Assembly: GCA_034667405.1 (NCBI GenBank)
Contig: JAXDJX010000022.1
Coordinates: 1 to 24,618, forward strand
From: JANXVR01 sp034667405
Lineage (GTDB): Bacteria; Actinomycetota; UBA4738; HRBIN12
Length of the DNA: 24,618 nucleotides
Direction of reading: 5' to 3'
Shown here: in pieces, positions 1-7,538 of the stretch
Position numbering within the stretch: position 1 is the first letter of the stretch
Layout: each line of letters opens with the position of its first letter
The notes under the pieces: model-generated
What the model was told of the DNA's origin: nothing
The model's input: the letters and a program-made list of their open reading frames with translations, nothing else
The model's database searches: none
Translations under genes and position numbers: made by a program

Positions 1-203
1 GCGTGCTGGAACTCGGTTTGGTGGCGATGGTCATCTACCACTCGTTGAACGGGATAAAGATCCTGCTCATCGACTTCTTCCCGAGCCTGACGACCCGGAT
101 CCGCGCGCTCGGGATCACCACGGCGGCGGTGTTCGTGCTCTCGATGATCCCCATCACGTACATCATGGTTCATCAGGCTGTCGACCTTTGGCAGCATCGC
201 TGA
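1..203 (+). CDS. sdhC: Succinate dehydrogenase cytochrome b subunit SdhC, 3' part only
   Basis: This is the C-terminal third of a membrane anchor subunit of succinate dehydrogenase (complex II), which holds heme b and passes electrons from succinate to quinone. About 67 residues are visible and the open frame runs off the left edge, so the GTG at base 3 is an internal codon and not the start. The fragment carries the anchor-family pattern Tyr-His-Ser-Leu-Asn-Gly followed by Ile-Asp-Phe; the His is the expected heme ligand. A final hydrophobic helix (Thr-Ala-Ala-Val-Phe-Val onward) follows. Its TGA is one base before the sdhD ATG, so the four sdh genes are very probably translated from one message. 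The family call is firm from the motif and from the sdhDAB genes that follow; the C versus D naming follows gene order. Confidence 0.9.
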   Translation, partial: VLELGLVAMVIYHSLNGIKILLIDFFPSLTTRIRALGITTAAVFVLSMIPITYIMVHQAVDLWQHR

Positions 204-204
204 T

Positions 205-660
205 ATGGCGACCGCGACCGAACCCCGCACGTCCGGCCCCACGCCGCAGCCCACGTCACGGACGAGTGGCGGTGGCGGGGGCCGTGAGCGCCCGGTAGGC
301 GGATTCGAACTCTGGTCCTGGCTGTTCATGCGGATCAGCGGGATCTTGCTGCTGGTCCTGGCCGTGGGGCACGTCCTCATCATGCACATCCCCGACGGTG
401 GGGTCAGCCGGGTCAACTTCGCGTTCGTTGCAGTGCGGTGGCGGAGTCCGTTCTGGCAGACGTGGGATTGGGCGCTCCTGGTACTCGCGTTGATCCACGG
501 CGTGAACGGCCTTCGGAACATTACCCTGGACTACGTGCGTCCGGTGGGCCTGCGCTTCGCGATCAATATGTTCTTCTACATGCTCGGCTTCATCCTGTTC
601 GTGCTCGGCACCGTGGTCGTGTTCACGTTCGATCCTACGAAGTGGGGTCCGATCAAGTGA
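205..660 (+). CDS. sdhD: Succinate dehydrogenase membrane anchor subunit SdhD
   Basis: A 151-residue second membrane anchor of complex II. A Pro/Gly/Ser-rich N-terminal tail of about 30 residues precedes three predicted helices at roughly 37-60, 87-105 and 118-141. Helix 1 has the Trp-x-x-Met-Arg-x-Ser-Gly quinone-site-like pattern (Arg43, Ser45) seen in anchor subunits. Helix 2 ends in His98-Gly-Val-Asn-Gly-Leu-Arg and then Asp109-Tyr, a heme-ligand pattern that echoes the one in the sdhC fragment. The ATG lies one base after the sdhC stop, and its own TGA overlaps the GTG of sdhA in a GTGA, which indicates translational coupling. The long Gly-rich N-terminal tail is a little unusual for an anchor subunit; a later start is possible but no better one is visible before helix 1. 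Confidence 0.92.
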   Translation: MATATEPRTSGPTPQPTSRTSGGGGGRERPVGGFELWSWLFMRISGILLLVLAVGHVLIMHIPDGGVSRVNFAFVAVRWRSPFWQTWDWALLVLALIHGVNGLRNITLDYVRPVGLRFAINMFFYMLGFILFVLGTVVVFTFDPTKWGPIK

Positions 661-2396
661 CAACGACGCACACGTACGACACCGTCATCGTGGGCGCCGG
701 GGGCGCCGGCATGCGCGCGGCCATCGAGGCGTCGGACAAGAGCCGGACCGCCGTCATCTCGAAGCTCTACCCCACCCGTTCCCACACGGGCGCGGCGCAG
801 GGCGGCGTGTGCGCCGCGCTCGCCAACGTCGAGGAAGACTCGCCGGAGTGGCACGCGTTCGACACGGTGAAGGGCGGGGATTACCTGGTCGACCAGCCGG
901 CGGCACAACTCATGACCGAAGAGGCCGTCGACGCCATCTACCAACTCGAACACTGGGGCCTCCCCTTCAACCGGACGCCCGACGGCAAGATCGATCAGCG
1001 GCGGTTCGGTGGGCACACGCGCAACCACGGCGAAGGTCCGGTCATGCGGGCCTGCTTCGCGGCCGACCGCACCGGGCACATGATCCTGCAGACGCTCTAC
1101 CAACAGTGCGTGAAGCGCGACGTCCGATTCTTCAACGAGTTCTACTGCCTGGACCTGCTGCTCGACGATCGGGGCCGAACCGCCGGCGTGGTCGCCTACC
1201 AACTCGCCACCGGCGAGATCCACGTGTTCCGCGCGAAGTCGGTGGTCTTCGCGACGGGCGGGTACGGGCGGATGTTCCGCGTCACCTCGAACGCACACGC
1301 GCTGACCGGCGATGGCCCTGCGGTCGTCTATCGCCGCGGCATCCCGCTTCAGGACATGGAGTTCTTCCAGTTCCATCCGACCGGTCTGTACCGGCTGGGT
1401 GTGTTGCTCAGCGAGGCCGCGCGCGGCGAGGGTGGGATCGTTCGCAACAAGGACGGCGAGCGGTTCATGGAACGCTACGCCCCCACCATCAAGGATCTGG
1501 CCCCGCGCGACGTGGTGAGTCGCGCGATCTATCAGGAGATCAAGGAGGGACGAGGCGACGGCCCCAACGGCGACTACGTCTACCTGGACCTCACGCATCT
1601 CCCAGCGGCCCTTATCGAAGAGAAGCTTCCCGATATCACGGAGTTCGCCCGCGTCTACCTCGAGGTCGAACCGACGAAGGAACCAGTTCCGATCCAGCCG
1701 ACGGCCCACTACGCGATGGGTGGCATCCCCACAGATGTCGACGGACGCGTCGTCACCGGGCCCGACGAGACTCCGGTCCCAGGCCTCTATGCGGCCGGGG
1801 AATGCGCGTGCGTCTCTGTTCACGGCGCCAACCGCCTCGGAACCAACTCGCTCCTGGACATCATCGTCTTCGGCCGCCGCGCGGGCGTGCACGCCGCGGA
1901 GTTCGCGAACGGTTCGTCGTTGCCCGATCTGCCGGCGGACCCCGCCTCCCAGACGCTTGACATGCTCGATGGGCTCCTCACGCGTGAACGCGGGGAGAGT
2001 TCGGCCGACATCCGATCGCAGCTGCAGAACGAGATGTTCGACAAAGCGTTCGTTGTTCGGACGGAGGAGGGTCTCACGTCCATGGAGACCACCCTGCAGG
2101 GGCTGCGCGAACGCTTCGATGCGCTCGGCGTGCAGGACAAAGGCAGCGTCTACAACACGGACCTGATGGAGACCGTCGAACTCGGGTACCTCCTCGACTG
2201 CGCGGAGACGCTGGTCCACGCCGCCCGGGCGCGCACCGAGAGCCGTGGCGGGCACTTCCGCGAGGATCATCCGCTCCGGGACGACGCCAATTGGCTCCAG
2301 CACACGCTCAGCTACCGCAACCAGGACGGGTCCATCCGCCACGAGTACAAACCGGTGAAGATGGGCCCCTACGTCCCCATGGAGAGGAAGTACTGA
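657..2396 (+). CDS. sdhA: Succinate dehydrogenase flavoprotein subunit SdhA
   Basis: A 579-residue flavoprotein that oxidises succinate to fumarate at the membrane and passes electrons to SdhB. The start is the GTG overlapping the sdhD stop; upstream codons in the same frame are open but only read through sdhD. Residues 10-19 are the Rossmann FAD-binding segment (Val-Ile-Val-Gly-Ala-Gly-Gly-Ala-Gly-Met). His43 in Ser-His-Thr-Gly-Ala-Ala-Gln-Gly-Gly is the expected site of covalent FAD attachment. The capping-domain substrate motif Phe-His-Pro-Thr-Gly-Leu, the Ala-Arg-Gly-Glu-Gly segment and the C-terminal FAD motif His-Gly-Ala-Asn-Arg-Leu-Gly-Thr-Asn-Ser are all present. Its length fits the family. 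The TGA shares one base with the sdhB ATG (TGATG). Confidence 0.97.
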   Translation: MTTTHTYDTVIVGAGGAGMRAAIEASDKSRTAVISKLYPTRSHTGAAQGGVCAALANVEEDSPEWHAFDTVKGGDYLVDQPAAQLMTEEAVDAIYQLEHWGLPFNRTPDGKIDQRRFGGHTRNHGEGPVMRACFAADRTGHMILQTLYQQCVKRDVRFFNEFYCLDLLLDDRGRTAGVVAYQLATGEIHVFRAKSVVFATGGYGRMFRVTSNAHALTGDGPAVVYRRGIPLQDMEFFQFHPTGLYRLGVLLSEAARGEGGIVRNKDGERFMERYAPTIKDLAPRDVVSRAIYQEIKEGRGDGPNGDYVYLDLTHLPAALIEEKLPDITEFARVYLEVEPTKEPVPIQPTAHYAMGGIPTDVDGRVVTGPDETPVPGLYAAGECACVSVHGANRLGTNSLLDIIVFGRRAGVHAAEFANGSSLPDLPADPASQTLDMLDGLLTRERGESSADIRSQLQNEMFDKAFVVRTEEGLTSMETTLQGLRERFDALGVQDKGSVYNTDLMETVELGYLLDCAETLVHAARARTESRGGHFREDHPLRDDANWLQHTLSYRNQDGSIRHEYKPVKMGPYVPMERKY

Positions 2397-3157
2397 TGGC
2401 GACGCCCGCCGATGCGCTGGAAGCATCCGACCGAGCCGATCGAACGGCCGCCACGACCGTCACGCTGACCCTCAAGATCCGTCGCTATAACCCCGAGATC
2501 AGCGACGAACACCACTGGGAAGAGTTCACCATCCAGGCAGATCCGTTCGACCGGTTGCTGGATGCGCTGCACGAGGTCAAATGGCGCCTCGACGGGACGT
2601 TGGCGCTTCGCCGGAGCTGTGCGCACGGGATCTGCGGCTCGGACGCGATGCTCATCAACGGCCGGAACGCCTTGGCCTGCAAGGTCTTGGTGAAGGACGT
2701 GACCCCCAAGGTCACGGTCGAACCCATCCGTGGTCTCCCCGTGTTGAAGGATCTCATCGTCGACATGGACCCGTTCCTGGACGGCTACAAGAGCATCCTC
2801 CCCTACCTCGTGAACGACAGCGGCGAACCCGACAAGGAACGGTTCCAGTCGCCCGAGGATCGGGCGCGTTACGACGACACCACGAAGTGCATCCTGTGTG
2901 CGGCGTGCACGACCGGCTGTCCGATCTTCTGGGGCGACGAGGGGTACGTTGGGCCCGCCGCGATCGTGACCGCCCACCGATTCATCTTCGACTCGCGTGA
3001 CGAGGGCGCGCGCGAACGCCTGAAGATCCTCAGCGAGAAGACGGGCGTGTTCCGGTGCCGCACCACGTTCAACTGCACCGACGCCTGTCCTCGCGGCATC
3101 CAGGTGACGAAGGCCATCCAAGAGGTCAAGCGCGAGATCTTGTTCGAGCGCTTCTGA
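2396..3157 (+). CDS. sdhB: Succinate dehydrogenase iron-sulfur subunit SdhB
   Basis: A 253-residue electron-transfer subunit of complex II. The start is the ATG sharing one base with the sdhA stop. The N-terminal ferredoxin domain has Cys75, Cys80 and Cys95 with Asp83 in place of the third Cys, the same substitution known in E. coli SdhB, so a [2Fe-2S] cluster is still expected. The C-terminal domain has Cys165, Cys168 and Cys171 plus Cys231 for the [4Fe-4S] cluster, and Cys175, Cys221 and Cys227 for the [3Fe-4S] cluster; both Cys-Pro pairs (175-176 and 231-232) are intact. A Thr/Ala-rich tail of about 20 residues precedes the domain. Only 23 bases separate it from the next gene, so it probably shares its transcript with the isocitrate dehydrogenase. 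Confidence 0.97.
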   Translation: MATPADALEASDRADRTAATTVTLTLKIRRYNPEISDEHHWEEFTIQADPFDRLLDALHEVKWRLDGTLALRRSCAHGICGSDAMLINGRNALACKVLVKDVTPKVTVEPIRGLPVLKDLIVDMDPFLDGYKSILPYLVNDSGEPDKERFQSPEDRARYDDTTKCILCAACTTGCPIFWGDEGYVGPAAIVTAHRFIFDSRDEGARERLKILSEKTGVFRCRTTFNCTDACPRGIQVTKAIQEVKREILFERF

Positions 3158-3180
3158 CGGGCGAGGAAGGTGGGCGGCCG

Positions 3181-4266
3181 ATGGACCATCGCGTAACGCT
3201 CATCCCCGGAGACGGCATCGGCCCTGAAGTGGCAGCTGCCACGAAGCTGGTCATGGACGCCGCCGACGTCGGCATCAGCTGGACCGAGTGTGCTGCGGGC
3301 GCGAGCGCCCTGGAGACCCACGGCGCGCTCTTGCCCGACGAGACGCTCGAAACCATCAGATCCAGCCGCGTCGCCATCAAAGGTCCCATCACCACTCCGG
3401 TTGGTACCGGCTTCCGAAGCGTCAACGTGGCCCTGCGTCAGGATCTGGACCTCTTCGCCGCCGTCCGCCCCGCCAAGGCGCATCCCGGCGTGCCAATCCG
3501 CCACAAGAACGTCGACCTGGTCATCGTCCGCGAGAACACCGAGGACCTCTATCAAGGCATCGAGTTCGAACGCGGTTCGGCGGGGGCGCAGGGTCTTCGC
3601 GAGGAGCTCCTCGCCCTGGGCGGGTTCGAATTGCCGCTCGACGCCGGGATCACCGTGAAACCCATCAGCGTCGGTGGTACCGAGCGGATCGTCCGGTTCG
3701 CGTTCGAGTATGCGAAGGCGAACGGCCGGAAAAAGGTCACCGTCGGCCACAAGGCCAACGTGCTCCGCTATTCCGACGGGCTGTTCCTGAAGACCGTCGA
3801 GCAGGAAGAGGCATTGATCCACGGGAGCGTTCGGTATGAGGCGGTTGAGATCGACCACCTGACCTCGCGGCTGGTGAAGGATCCGGGTGGGTTCGACCTC
3901 CTGCTGCTCCCGAACCTCTACGGCGACATCATGAGCGACCTCTGCGCCGGTCTGGTCGGCGGTCTGGGTCTCATCCCCGGGGCGAACATCGGCTGGGAGT
4001 ACGCGGTGTTCGAACCTGTCCACGGCAGCGCACCCGACATCGCCGGCCAGGGCAAGGCGAACCCCGTCGCGATGATCCTCTCGGGCGCACTGATGCTCCG
4101 CCACCTGGGCGAACACTCCGCCGCGGAGAACGTCGAATGGGCGGTGGACGTGGTCCTGGGCGATGGTCGGGTACGAACGCCGGACCTGGGGGGCACGAGC
4201 ACAACGATGGAATTCGGCGAGGCCATCGCCTCAACGGTGAGCCACTGGGAGCACGGCCCGAGCTGA
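3181..4266 (+). CDS. Isocitrate dehydrogenase, probably NAD-dependent
   Basis: A 361-residue member of the isocitrate/isopropylmalate dehydrogenase family, oxidatively decarboxylating isocitrate to 2-oxoglutarate. The ATG follows a purine-rich GAGGAAGG stretch and begins at the family start (Thr-Leu-Ile-Pro-Gly-Asp-Gly-Ile-Gly). Substrate residues match isocitrate enzymes: Thr72, Ser80, Asn82, Arg86, Arg96 and the Asn119-Thr-Glu-Asp loop. Lys191 and the metal Asp249 and Asp253 are present. In the cofactor loop (His281-Gly-Ser-Ala-Pro) the next two residues are Asp286-Ile287, where E. coli NADP enzyme has Lys-Tyr; Asp-Ile is the usual NAD signature. It lies 23 bases behind sdhB, so it is probably the last gene of the sdh operon. 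A second, collinear paralogue is encoded at 7539-8618. Isopropylmalate dehydrogenase is unlikely because of the Ser80/Asn82 pair. Confidence 0.92.
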   Translation: MDHRVTLIPGDGIGPEVAAATKLVMDAADVGISWTECAAGASALETHGALLPDETLETIRSSRVAIKGPITTPVGTGFRSVNVALRQDLDLFAAVRPAKAHPGVPIRHKNVDLVIVRENTEDLYQGIEFERGSAGAQGLREELLALGGFELPLDAGITVKPISVGGTERIVRFAFEYAKANGRKKVTVGHKANVLRYSDGLFLKTVEQEEALIHGSVRYEAVEIDHLTSRLVKDPGGFDLLLLPNLYGDIMSDLCAGLVGGLGLIPGANIGWEYAVFEPVHGSAPDIAGQGKANPVAMILSGALMLRHLGEHSAAENVEWAVDVVLGDGRVRTPDLGGTSTTMEFGEAIASTVSHWEHGPS

Positions 4267-4332
4267 CGTCGCTCAGTCGGGATGATCGTGGTGGTGGTTT
4301 CCTGGGCCCCGACCGGAGCCCTCGCCAAGCTC

Positions 4333-4512
4333 TCAACAGCCGGGTTGGCCGTGATTCCCGCAGCACTGGGATCGTGAGAACAGCGCTTTGCCACGGTTCT
4401 TGACCGTGAGCCCGACCTTCGTCGCGATCGAGGCATCGTAGGTCGACCAATTGGTGAAGAAGTTCCTGGTGTGGATCCTCACCTTGTTGACGAAGCCGTC
4501 GCCCTCGCTCAT
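4333..4512 (-). CDS. Small Cys-tailed protein, 59 residues, function unknown
   Basis: I translated this short frame by hand. It reads Met-Ser-Glu-Gly-Asp-Gly at the start, has a basic and aromatic middle (Arg-Asn-Phe-Phe-Thr-Asn-Trp-Ser-Thr-Tyr near 17-25, Lys-Asn-Arg-Gly-Lys at 38-42) and ends in Cys50-Cys51-Gly-Asn-His-Gly-Gln-Pro-Gly-Cys59. There is no signal peptide or membrane helix. The three Cys and one His at the C-terminus could bind a metal. A TAGGCT box lies exactly six bases before the ATG, which would place transcription start on the start codon (leaderless). From memory, tiny proteins with a CCGN-type tail recur in uncultured actinobacterial genomes, but I cannot verify this here. 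It converges on the isocitrate dehydrogenase with a 66-base gap. The reality of the gene rests on the start context and the ordered tail. Confidence 0.7.
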   Translation of the reverse strand: MSEGDGFVNKVRIHTRNFFTNWSTYDASIATKVGLTVKNRGKALFSRSQCCGNHGQPGC

Positions 4513-4518
4513 CCGCCT

Positions 4519-4524
4519 AGCCTA
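4519..4524 (-). promoter_or_regulatory. -10 box of a probable leaderless promoter for the small Cys-tailed gene
   Basis: On the minus strand TAGGCT is followed by six bases and then ATG at 4512. That spacing puts the expected +1 at the A of the start codon. No convincing -35 was seen 16-19 bases further upstream. Confidence 0.45.
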
Positions 4525-4584
4525 CGTCGCTCCGGCCGTCTCGCGGTGCGTGAATCCGCGGAGGCGCCGTGCGATGCTCCCGCC

Positions 4585-5142
4585 ATGCCGATCGACGCTT
4601 CGAAACCGACGCCGCTGCGCCTCTGGGGATTCCTGCTGACCGTGGGGGGCGGCGTGCTCGTTGCCTTCGGGGCCTTGCAACTGTGGGTCAACGCCACGGT
4701 GTTCGGGAAGGCCATCCTGGGTTGGGAGGGTTGGCGTGGGGTCGACCTGCCCGAAGGTTTGATCGCGCTCGTCTGCGGGGTCGTGCTCATCATCGGGATC
4801 CTGGTACTTCGCGGTGTGAGAGGAAAAACGAAGCGCGTCATCGCCGTTCTCTTGATCATCGCCGGAGTCATCGCCTTCGCGGTCGGTGGCGTAGTTGCGG
4901 TCACGGCCGCGAACCGGTTCGCCAACGCTCAGGCGGCCGCAACCCAGCTGGCCGCCGCCGAGAGCATCCCGGTCGCAGAAGCGCTCGCGAAGGTTTCCGG
5001 CAAGCTAAGCGCCACCGTGGGTGTTGGCGTGTTCGTCACGATGCTCGGCGGGATCCTCGGGGCGGTCGGAGGCGTGTTGAGCCTGGCCCTCGTGACCCGG
5101 CCGCCGGTGGTGGCGCCGTCGACCGAACCCGAAGAGGCCTAG
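4585..5142 (+). CDS. Four-helix membrane protein, function unknown
   Basis: A 185-residue protein with four hydrophobic segments near 12-35, 58-75, 82-105 and 140-168, and an acidic Pro-rich C-terminus (Pro-Ser-Thr-Glu-Pro-Glu-Glu-Ala). The first loop is Trp-rich (Leu-Gly-Trp-Glu-Gly-Trp-Arg-Gly-Val-Asp-Leu-Pro). An Ala-rich amphipathic stretch at about 110-135 separates helix 3 from helix 4. I chose the ATG at 4585 because the upstream in-frame extension overlaps the minus-strand small gene and has no recognisable character; there is no Shine-Dalgarno. A GATGCT sequence six bases before the ATG could be a weak leaderless -10. Its TAG overlaps the malate dehydrogenase stop in CTAG. I do not recognise a named family. 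Confidence 0.8.
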   Translation: MPIDASKPTPLRLWGFLLTVGGGVLVAFGALQLWVNATVFGKAILGWEGWRGVDLPEGLIALVCGVVLIIGILVLRGVRGKTKRVIAVLLIIAGVIAFAVGGVVAVTAANRFANAQAAATQLAAAESIPVAEALAKVSGKLSATVGVGVFVTMLGGILGAVGGVLSLALVTRPPVVAPSTEPEEA

Positions 5143-6062
5143 AGCTTCGCCAGATCGTCGCACTTCGTTCGGATACCTTCTGCGGCGGCCTTGAGCTGCG
5201 TCGACTCCTCCTCGTTGAGCTCCAGTTCGACGATCTCTTGGACACCCCTTCGGCCCAGCTTGACCGGCAGCCCCACATAGACGTCGGTGATGCCGTACTG
5301 ACCCGTGGCCCAGGCGCACGCGGGGAGCACCACTCCCGAATCTTCGACCACCGCCTGCACCATCGCGACGACCGCAGCGCTCGGCGCGTAATAGGCAGAA
5401 CCCGTCTTGAGCAGTCCGACGATCTCGGCTCCCCCATCACGCGTCCGCTGGAACAGCCGGTCAAGCGTTGCGTGGTCGACCAGTTCGGGCAGCGGTTTCC
5501 CGTCCACGGTCGCGTGCCTCGGGAGCGCGATCATCGCGTCGCCGTGGGAGCCGAGGGTCATCGCCTCGACTACGAGCGGCGAGACACCGAGTTCCTCGGC
5601 GATGAAATAGCGGAAGCGCGCAGAGTCCAGCACACCGGCCATCCCGAACACCCGCTCCTTGGGGAACCCGGAAACCTGCGCGGCTAGGAAGGTCATCTCG
5701 TCGAGTGGGTTGGAAACGATGATGAGGATCGCGTCCGGCGAGACGGCCGCGACCCGGTTGACCACATCCGTCATGATCGCAGCGTTCTTGCTTAGGAGGT
5801 CCATCCGACTCATGCCCGGCTGACGGGGAAAGCCTGCGGTGATGACCACGACATCACTCCGGGCTGTGTCGGCGTAGTCGTTCGTACCGGTGATGTTCGG
5901 CTCGTAACGCTCGACCGGCGCCGCTTCCTTGAGGTCCAGGGCCAGACCCTGCGGTTTGCCTTCGATGATGTCGATGAGGACGACTTCGGCGAGACCCTTC
6001 TCGATGATGCGCATGGCGGCCGTCTGCCCGACGAACCCGCTCCCGACAACGGTGACCTTCAC
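5139..6062 (-). CDS. mdh: Malate dehydrogenase, LDH-like type
   Basis: A 307-residue cytoplasmic enzyme interconverting malate and oxaloacetate with NAD. The start is the GTG at 6062: AAGGAG sits seven bases upstream and the protein then opens directly on the nucleotide fold (Lys-Val-Thr-Val-Val-Gly-Ser-Gly-Phe-Val-Gly). A longer in-frame start at 6101 has no ribosome site. Asp31 at the end of strand 2 selects NAD. The substrate loop has Arg80 and Arg86 in Arg-Gln-Pro-Gly-Met-Ser-Arg, the malate (not lactate) signature. Asn118, Arg149 and the catalytic His173 in Gly-Ser-His-Gly-Asp are present. Its stop shares four bases (CTAG) with the convergent membrane-protein gene. It lies downstream of the anti-sigma gene on the same strand but seems to have its own promoter. 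Confidence 0.95.
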   Translation of the reverse strand: MKVTVVGSGFVGQTAAMRIIEKGLAEVVLIDIIEGKPQGLALDLKEAAPVERYEPNITGTNDYADTARSDVVVITAGFPRQPGMSRMDLLSKNAAIMTDVVNRVAAVSPDAILIIVSNPLDEMTFLAAQVSGFPKERVFGMAGVLDSARFRYFIAEELGVSPLVVEAMTLGSHGDAMIALPRHATVDGKPLPELVDHATLDRLFQRTRDGGAEIVGLLKTGSAYYAPSAAVVAMVQAVVEDSGVVLPACAWATGQYGITDVYVGLPVKLGRRGVQEIVELELNEEESTQLKAAAEGIRTKCDDLAKL

Positions 6063-6101
6063 GACTGCACTCCTTCGGTGGTGGATGTCCGAACGACCCA
6101 C

Positions 6102-6107
6102 ATGCTA
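6102..6107 (-). promoter_or_regulatory. Putative -10 box for mdh
   Basis: TAGCAT on the minus strand, about 40 bases before the mdh GTG, leaves a leader of roughly 33 bases containing the AAGGAG ribosome site. No good -35 is visible. The 128-base gap between the anti-sigma gene and mdh (6063-6190) holds nothing else I can identify. Confidence 0.35.
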
Positions 6108-6190
6108 CCGAGGTGCTCCCTCGCCGCCGACCGACCACCCACTGAGCTCCGCCGCCGAGAATCAGTCACCAACCACTGGGGAGAGGCGTT

Positions 6191-6871
6191 CTAGGGAATG
6201 TCGGAAGTACAGTTCACGGTCTCAAATTGCTGAACGAAGCCAGTGTCTCGCGCCTCCATGTGACGAAGGAGCGTAGCCCCAACATCCGATTGCTGACCTT
6301 CCCAATCGCTGATCTGACCGAGCACGCGCATGGCCAGAGCGGTCCGAGAGTCATCCCCTGCGGCGGAAGCGTCGAGCCAAACGTGACCCCATTGACACTC
6401 AGATACGAACACCATCGCCTCAACGACGTTCAAGCGGCTCAGCCCGCCTTCGTTCAAGCCAGACGCAGGGCCTGATTCCATGTGCTGGACCCAGGCATCG
6501 AACGACCCTTCTTCGGGCAGTCGGATCGCCGGGGAAAACTCCGAAACGGTGGCTTCGAACTCCGCGTCCGTGGTGACGCTCCGCAGAGGGCTGGGAATCG
6601 TCGGGCTCTGCCGTACGTCTAGGGTCGGACTCGGCTTAACGGCGATCGCCACGGGATGCTGCGAGGTCCAAAGGTGGTCGGTCAAGGCGGCTGCTGCTCC
6701 GCCGAACACGATCGTGGCGGCCACCGCCAACGCCCCGATCGCCGGACGCTTTAGCTTCCGACGGAGCGACGAGGTCTTCACGACCATAAGCGAGCGGACC
6801 CGTTCGCGGGTAGCAACGTCGAGGGGCTCATGGTGTCCGAGAAGTTCTCTTAGAAGATCGAGGTCAGTCAT
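6191..6871 (-). CDS. Membrane anti-sigma-like partner of the ECF sigma factor
   Basis: A 226-residue single-pass membrane protein. A short cytoplasmic part (1-42) with Leu-Asp-Val-Ala-Thr-Arg-Glu-Arg-Val-Arg precedes a basic stretch, a membrane helix at about 43-64, and an outer domain of about 160 residues with two Cys (159 and 221) that could form a disulfide. It starts at the ATG overlapping the sigma-factor stop by eight bases, with GGGAG upstream, so the two are translationally coupled. The usual reading is that it holds the sigma factor at the membrane until an outside signal. There is no His-x3-Cys-x2-Cys zinc anti-sigma motif. N-terminal features resemble the actinobacterial 'CU044_5270' type of sigma-linked proteins, from memory only. 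The outer domain is not recognised. Confidence 0.75.
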   Translation of the reverse strand: MTDLDLLRELLGHHEPLDVATRERVRSLMVVKTSSLRRKLKRPAIGALAVAATIVFGGAAAALTDHLWTSQHPVAIAVKPSPTLDVRQSPTIPSPLRSVTTDAEFEATVSEFSPAIRLPEEGSFDAWVQHMESGPASGLNEGGLSRLNVVEAMVFVSECQWGHVWLDASAAGDDSRTALAMRVLGQISDWEGQQSDVGATLLRHMEARDTGFVQQFETVNCTSDIP

Positions 6872-7469
6872 GCTGCGCTCCCATCCAGTCGTCGGTTGAG
6901 TCAAGCCGACCGCGGATGTACCTCCGGGCTCGATTGATCCGGGAAGCGACCGTCCCCGGAGGGACGCCCAAAGCGGTGGCAACGTCGTCGTAGCTCAGCC
7001 CTTCCCATGCGAACAGCAGTAGGGCGTCGCGATCGCCGGAAGCGAGCGCTAGAAGAGCTTCGACAAGAGCACCAGCGGCCGAGTGAGCGTCGAGCCTGGA
7101 GTCCGCTTCATCGAAATCGTCCGGCCCCGGAGTAACGACCGCTGCGGCTTTCCCATAGGCCTCCAATTGGCGCCGCTCGACCCTCCGAGCCCTGTGGATG
7201 ACGTTGGTGGCGATCCCGTAGAGCCATGGCGCTGCGCTCTCATGGACGGGAACGTAACGTTCTCTTCCTCCAAAGGCCTGAGCGAACGTCTCGGCGGTGA
7301 GTTCCTCAGCCATCTCCGGCCCGACTCTCTTCCGCACGTAGCCGAAGATCGAGTCGACATGGCGGTCGAACAATCGGCCGAAGAGCTCCGGGGACTCCCC
7401 TGACGCGGTCAGCAGCTCTGCGTCGGATCGGTCATCCGCGACCTGGTAGGTAGCACTCGTGATGCGCAT
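6864..7469 (-). CDS. ECF-type RNA polymerase sigma factor
   Basis: A 201-residue sigma-70 family factor of extracytoplasmic-function type. Region 2 spans about 25-100 (Leu-Phe-Asp-Arg-His-Val-Asp, then Ala-Glu-Glu-Leu-Thr-Ala-Glu-Thr-Phe and Pro-Trp-Leu-Tyr-Gly-Ile-Ala). Region 4 spans about 135-195 with the helix-turn-helix Leu-Ser-Tyr-Asp-Asp-Val-Ala-Thr-Ala-Leu-Gly-Val and Gly-Thr-Val-Ala-Ser-Arg-Ile-Asn-Arg-Ala-Arg. There is no extra C-terminal domain. The ATG lies close behind GAAGGGG, with an unusually short spacing, so the exact start is slightly uncertain. It is followed by its overlapping membrane partner. Its target promoter is not evident from the window. Confidence 0.9.
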   Translation of the reverse strand: MRITSATYQVADDRSDAELLTASGESPELFGRLFDRHVDSIFGYVRKRVGPEMAEELTAETFAQAFGGRERYVPVHESAAPWLYGIATNVIHRARRVERRQLEAYGKAAAVVTPGPDDFDEADSRLDAHSAAGALVEALLALASGDRDALLLFAWEGLSYDDVATALGVPPGTVASRINRARRYIRGRLDSTDDWMGAQHD

Positions 7470-7514
7470 ACCCCTTCATACCCGAAGGCGCATCCTCACT
7501 TCACGGAGGGCGTG

Positions 7515-7533
7515 GGATCCGGGCCCCAGATCC
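7515..7533 (-). terminator. Possible hairpin terminator behind the second isocitrate dehydrogenase
   Basis: About five bases after the stop at 7539, GGATC and GATCC arms can pair around a nine-base GC-rich loop that itself contains GGGCCC. There is no T-run. It would separate the dehydrogenase message from the sigma-factor gene 70 bases downstream. The evidence is weak. Confidence 0.3.
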
Positions 7534-7538
7534 GCGAA

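Noticed and set aside
3..5. GTG as the start of the first gene
   Set aside because: It lies in the middle of the anchor-subunit sequence, just before the heme-ligand helix. The gene simply enters from the left edge.
438..656. Upstream in-frame extension of sdhA
   Set aside because: It reads through sdhD in the wrong frame. The GTG at 657 overlapping the sdhD stop gives the normal flavoprotein N-terminus.
576..2426. 616-codon open frame on the minus strand
   Set aside because: It is fully antisense to sdhA, which has every flavoprotein motif. The composition (Arg, Val, Asp, Glu, His) is that of a high-GC shadow frame.
3181..4266. 3-Isopropylmalate dehydrogenase (leuB)
   Set aside because: Ser80 and Asn82 with the Asn-Thr-Glu-Asp loop are isocitrate-enzyme features, and no leucine genes are nearby.
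4451..4639. 62-codon plus-strand frame over the small Cys-tailed gene
   Set aside because: It overlaps both the minus-strand small gene and the start of the membrane-protein gene, and its second half is Arg/Pro-rich out-of-frame sequence.
6063..6101. Earlier GTG start for malate dehydrogenase
   Set aside because: It directly abuts the TAGCAT box and has no ribosome site; the GTG at 6062 has AAGGAG and opens on the Rossmann fold.
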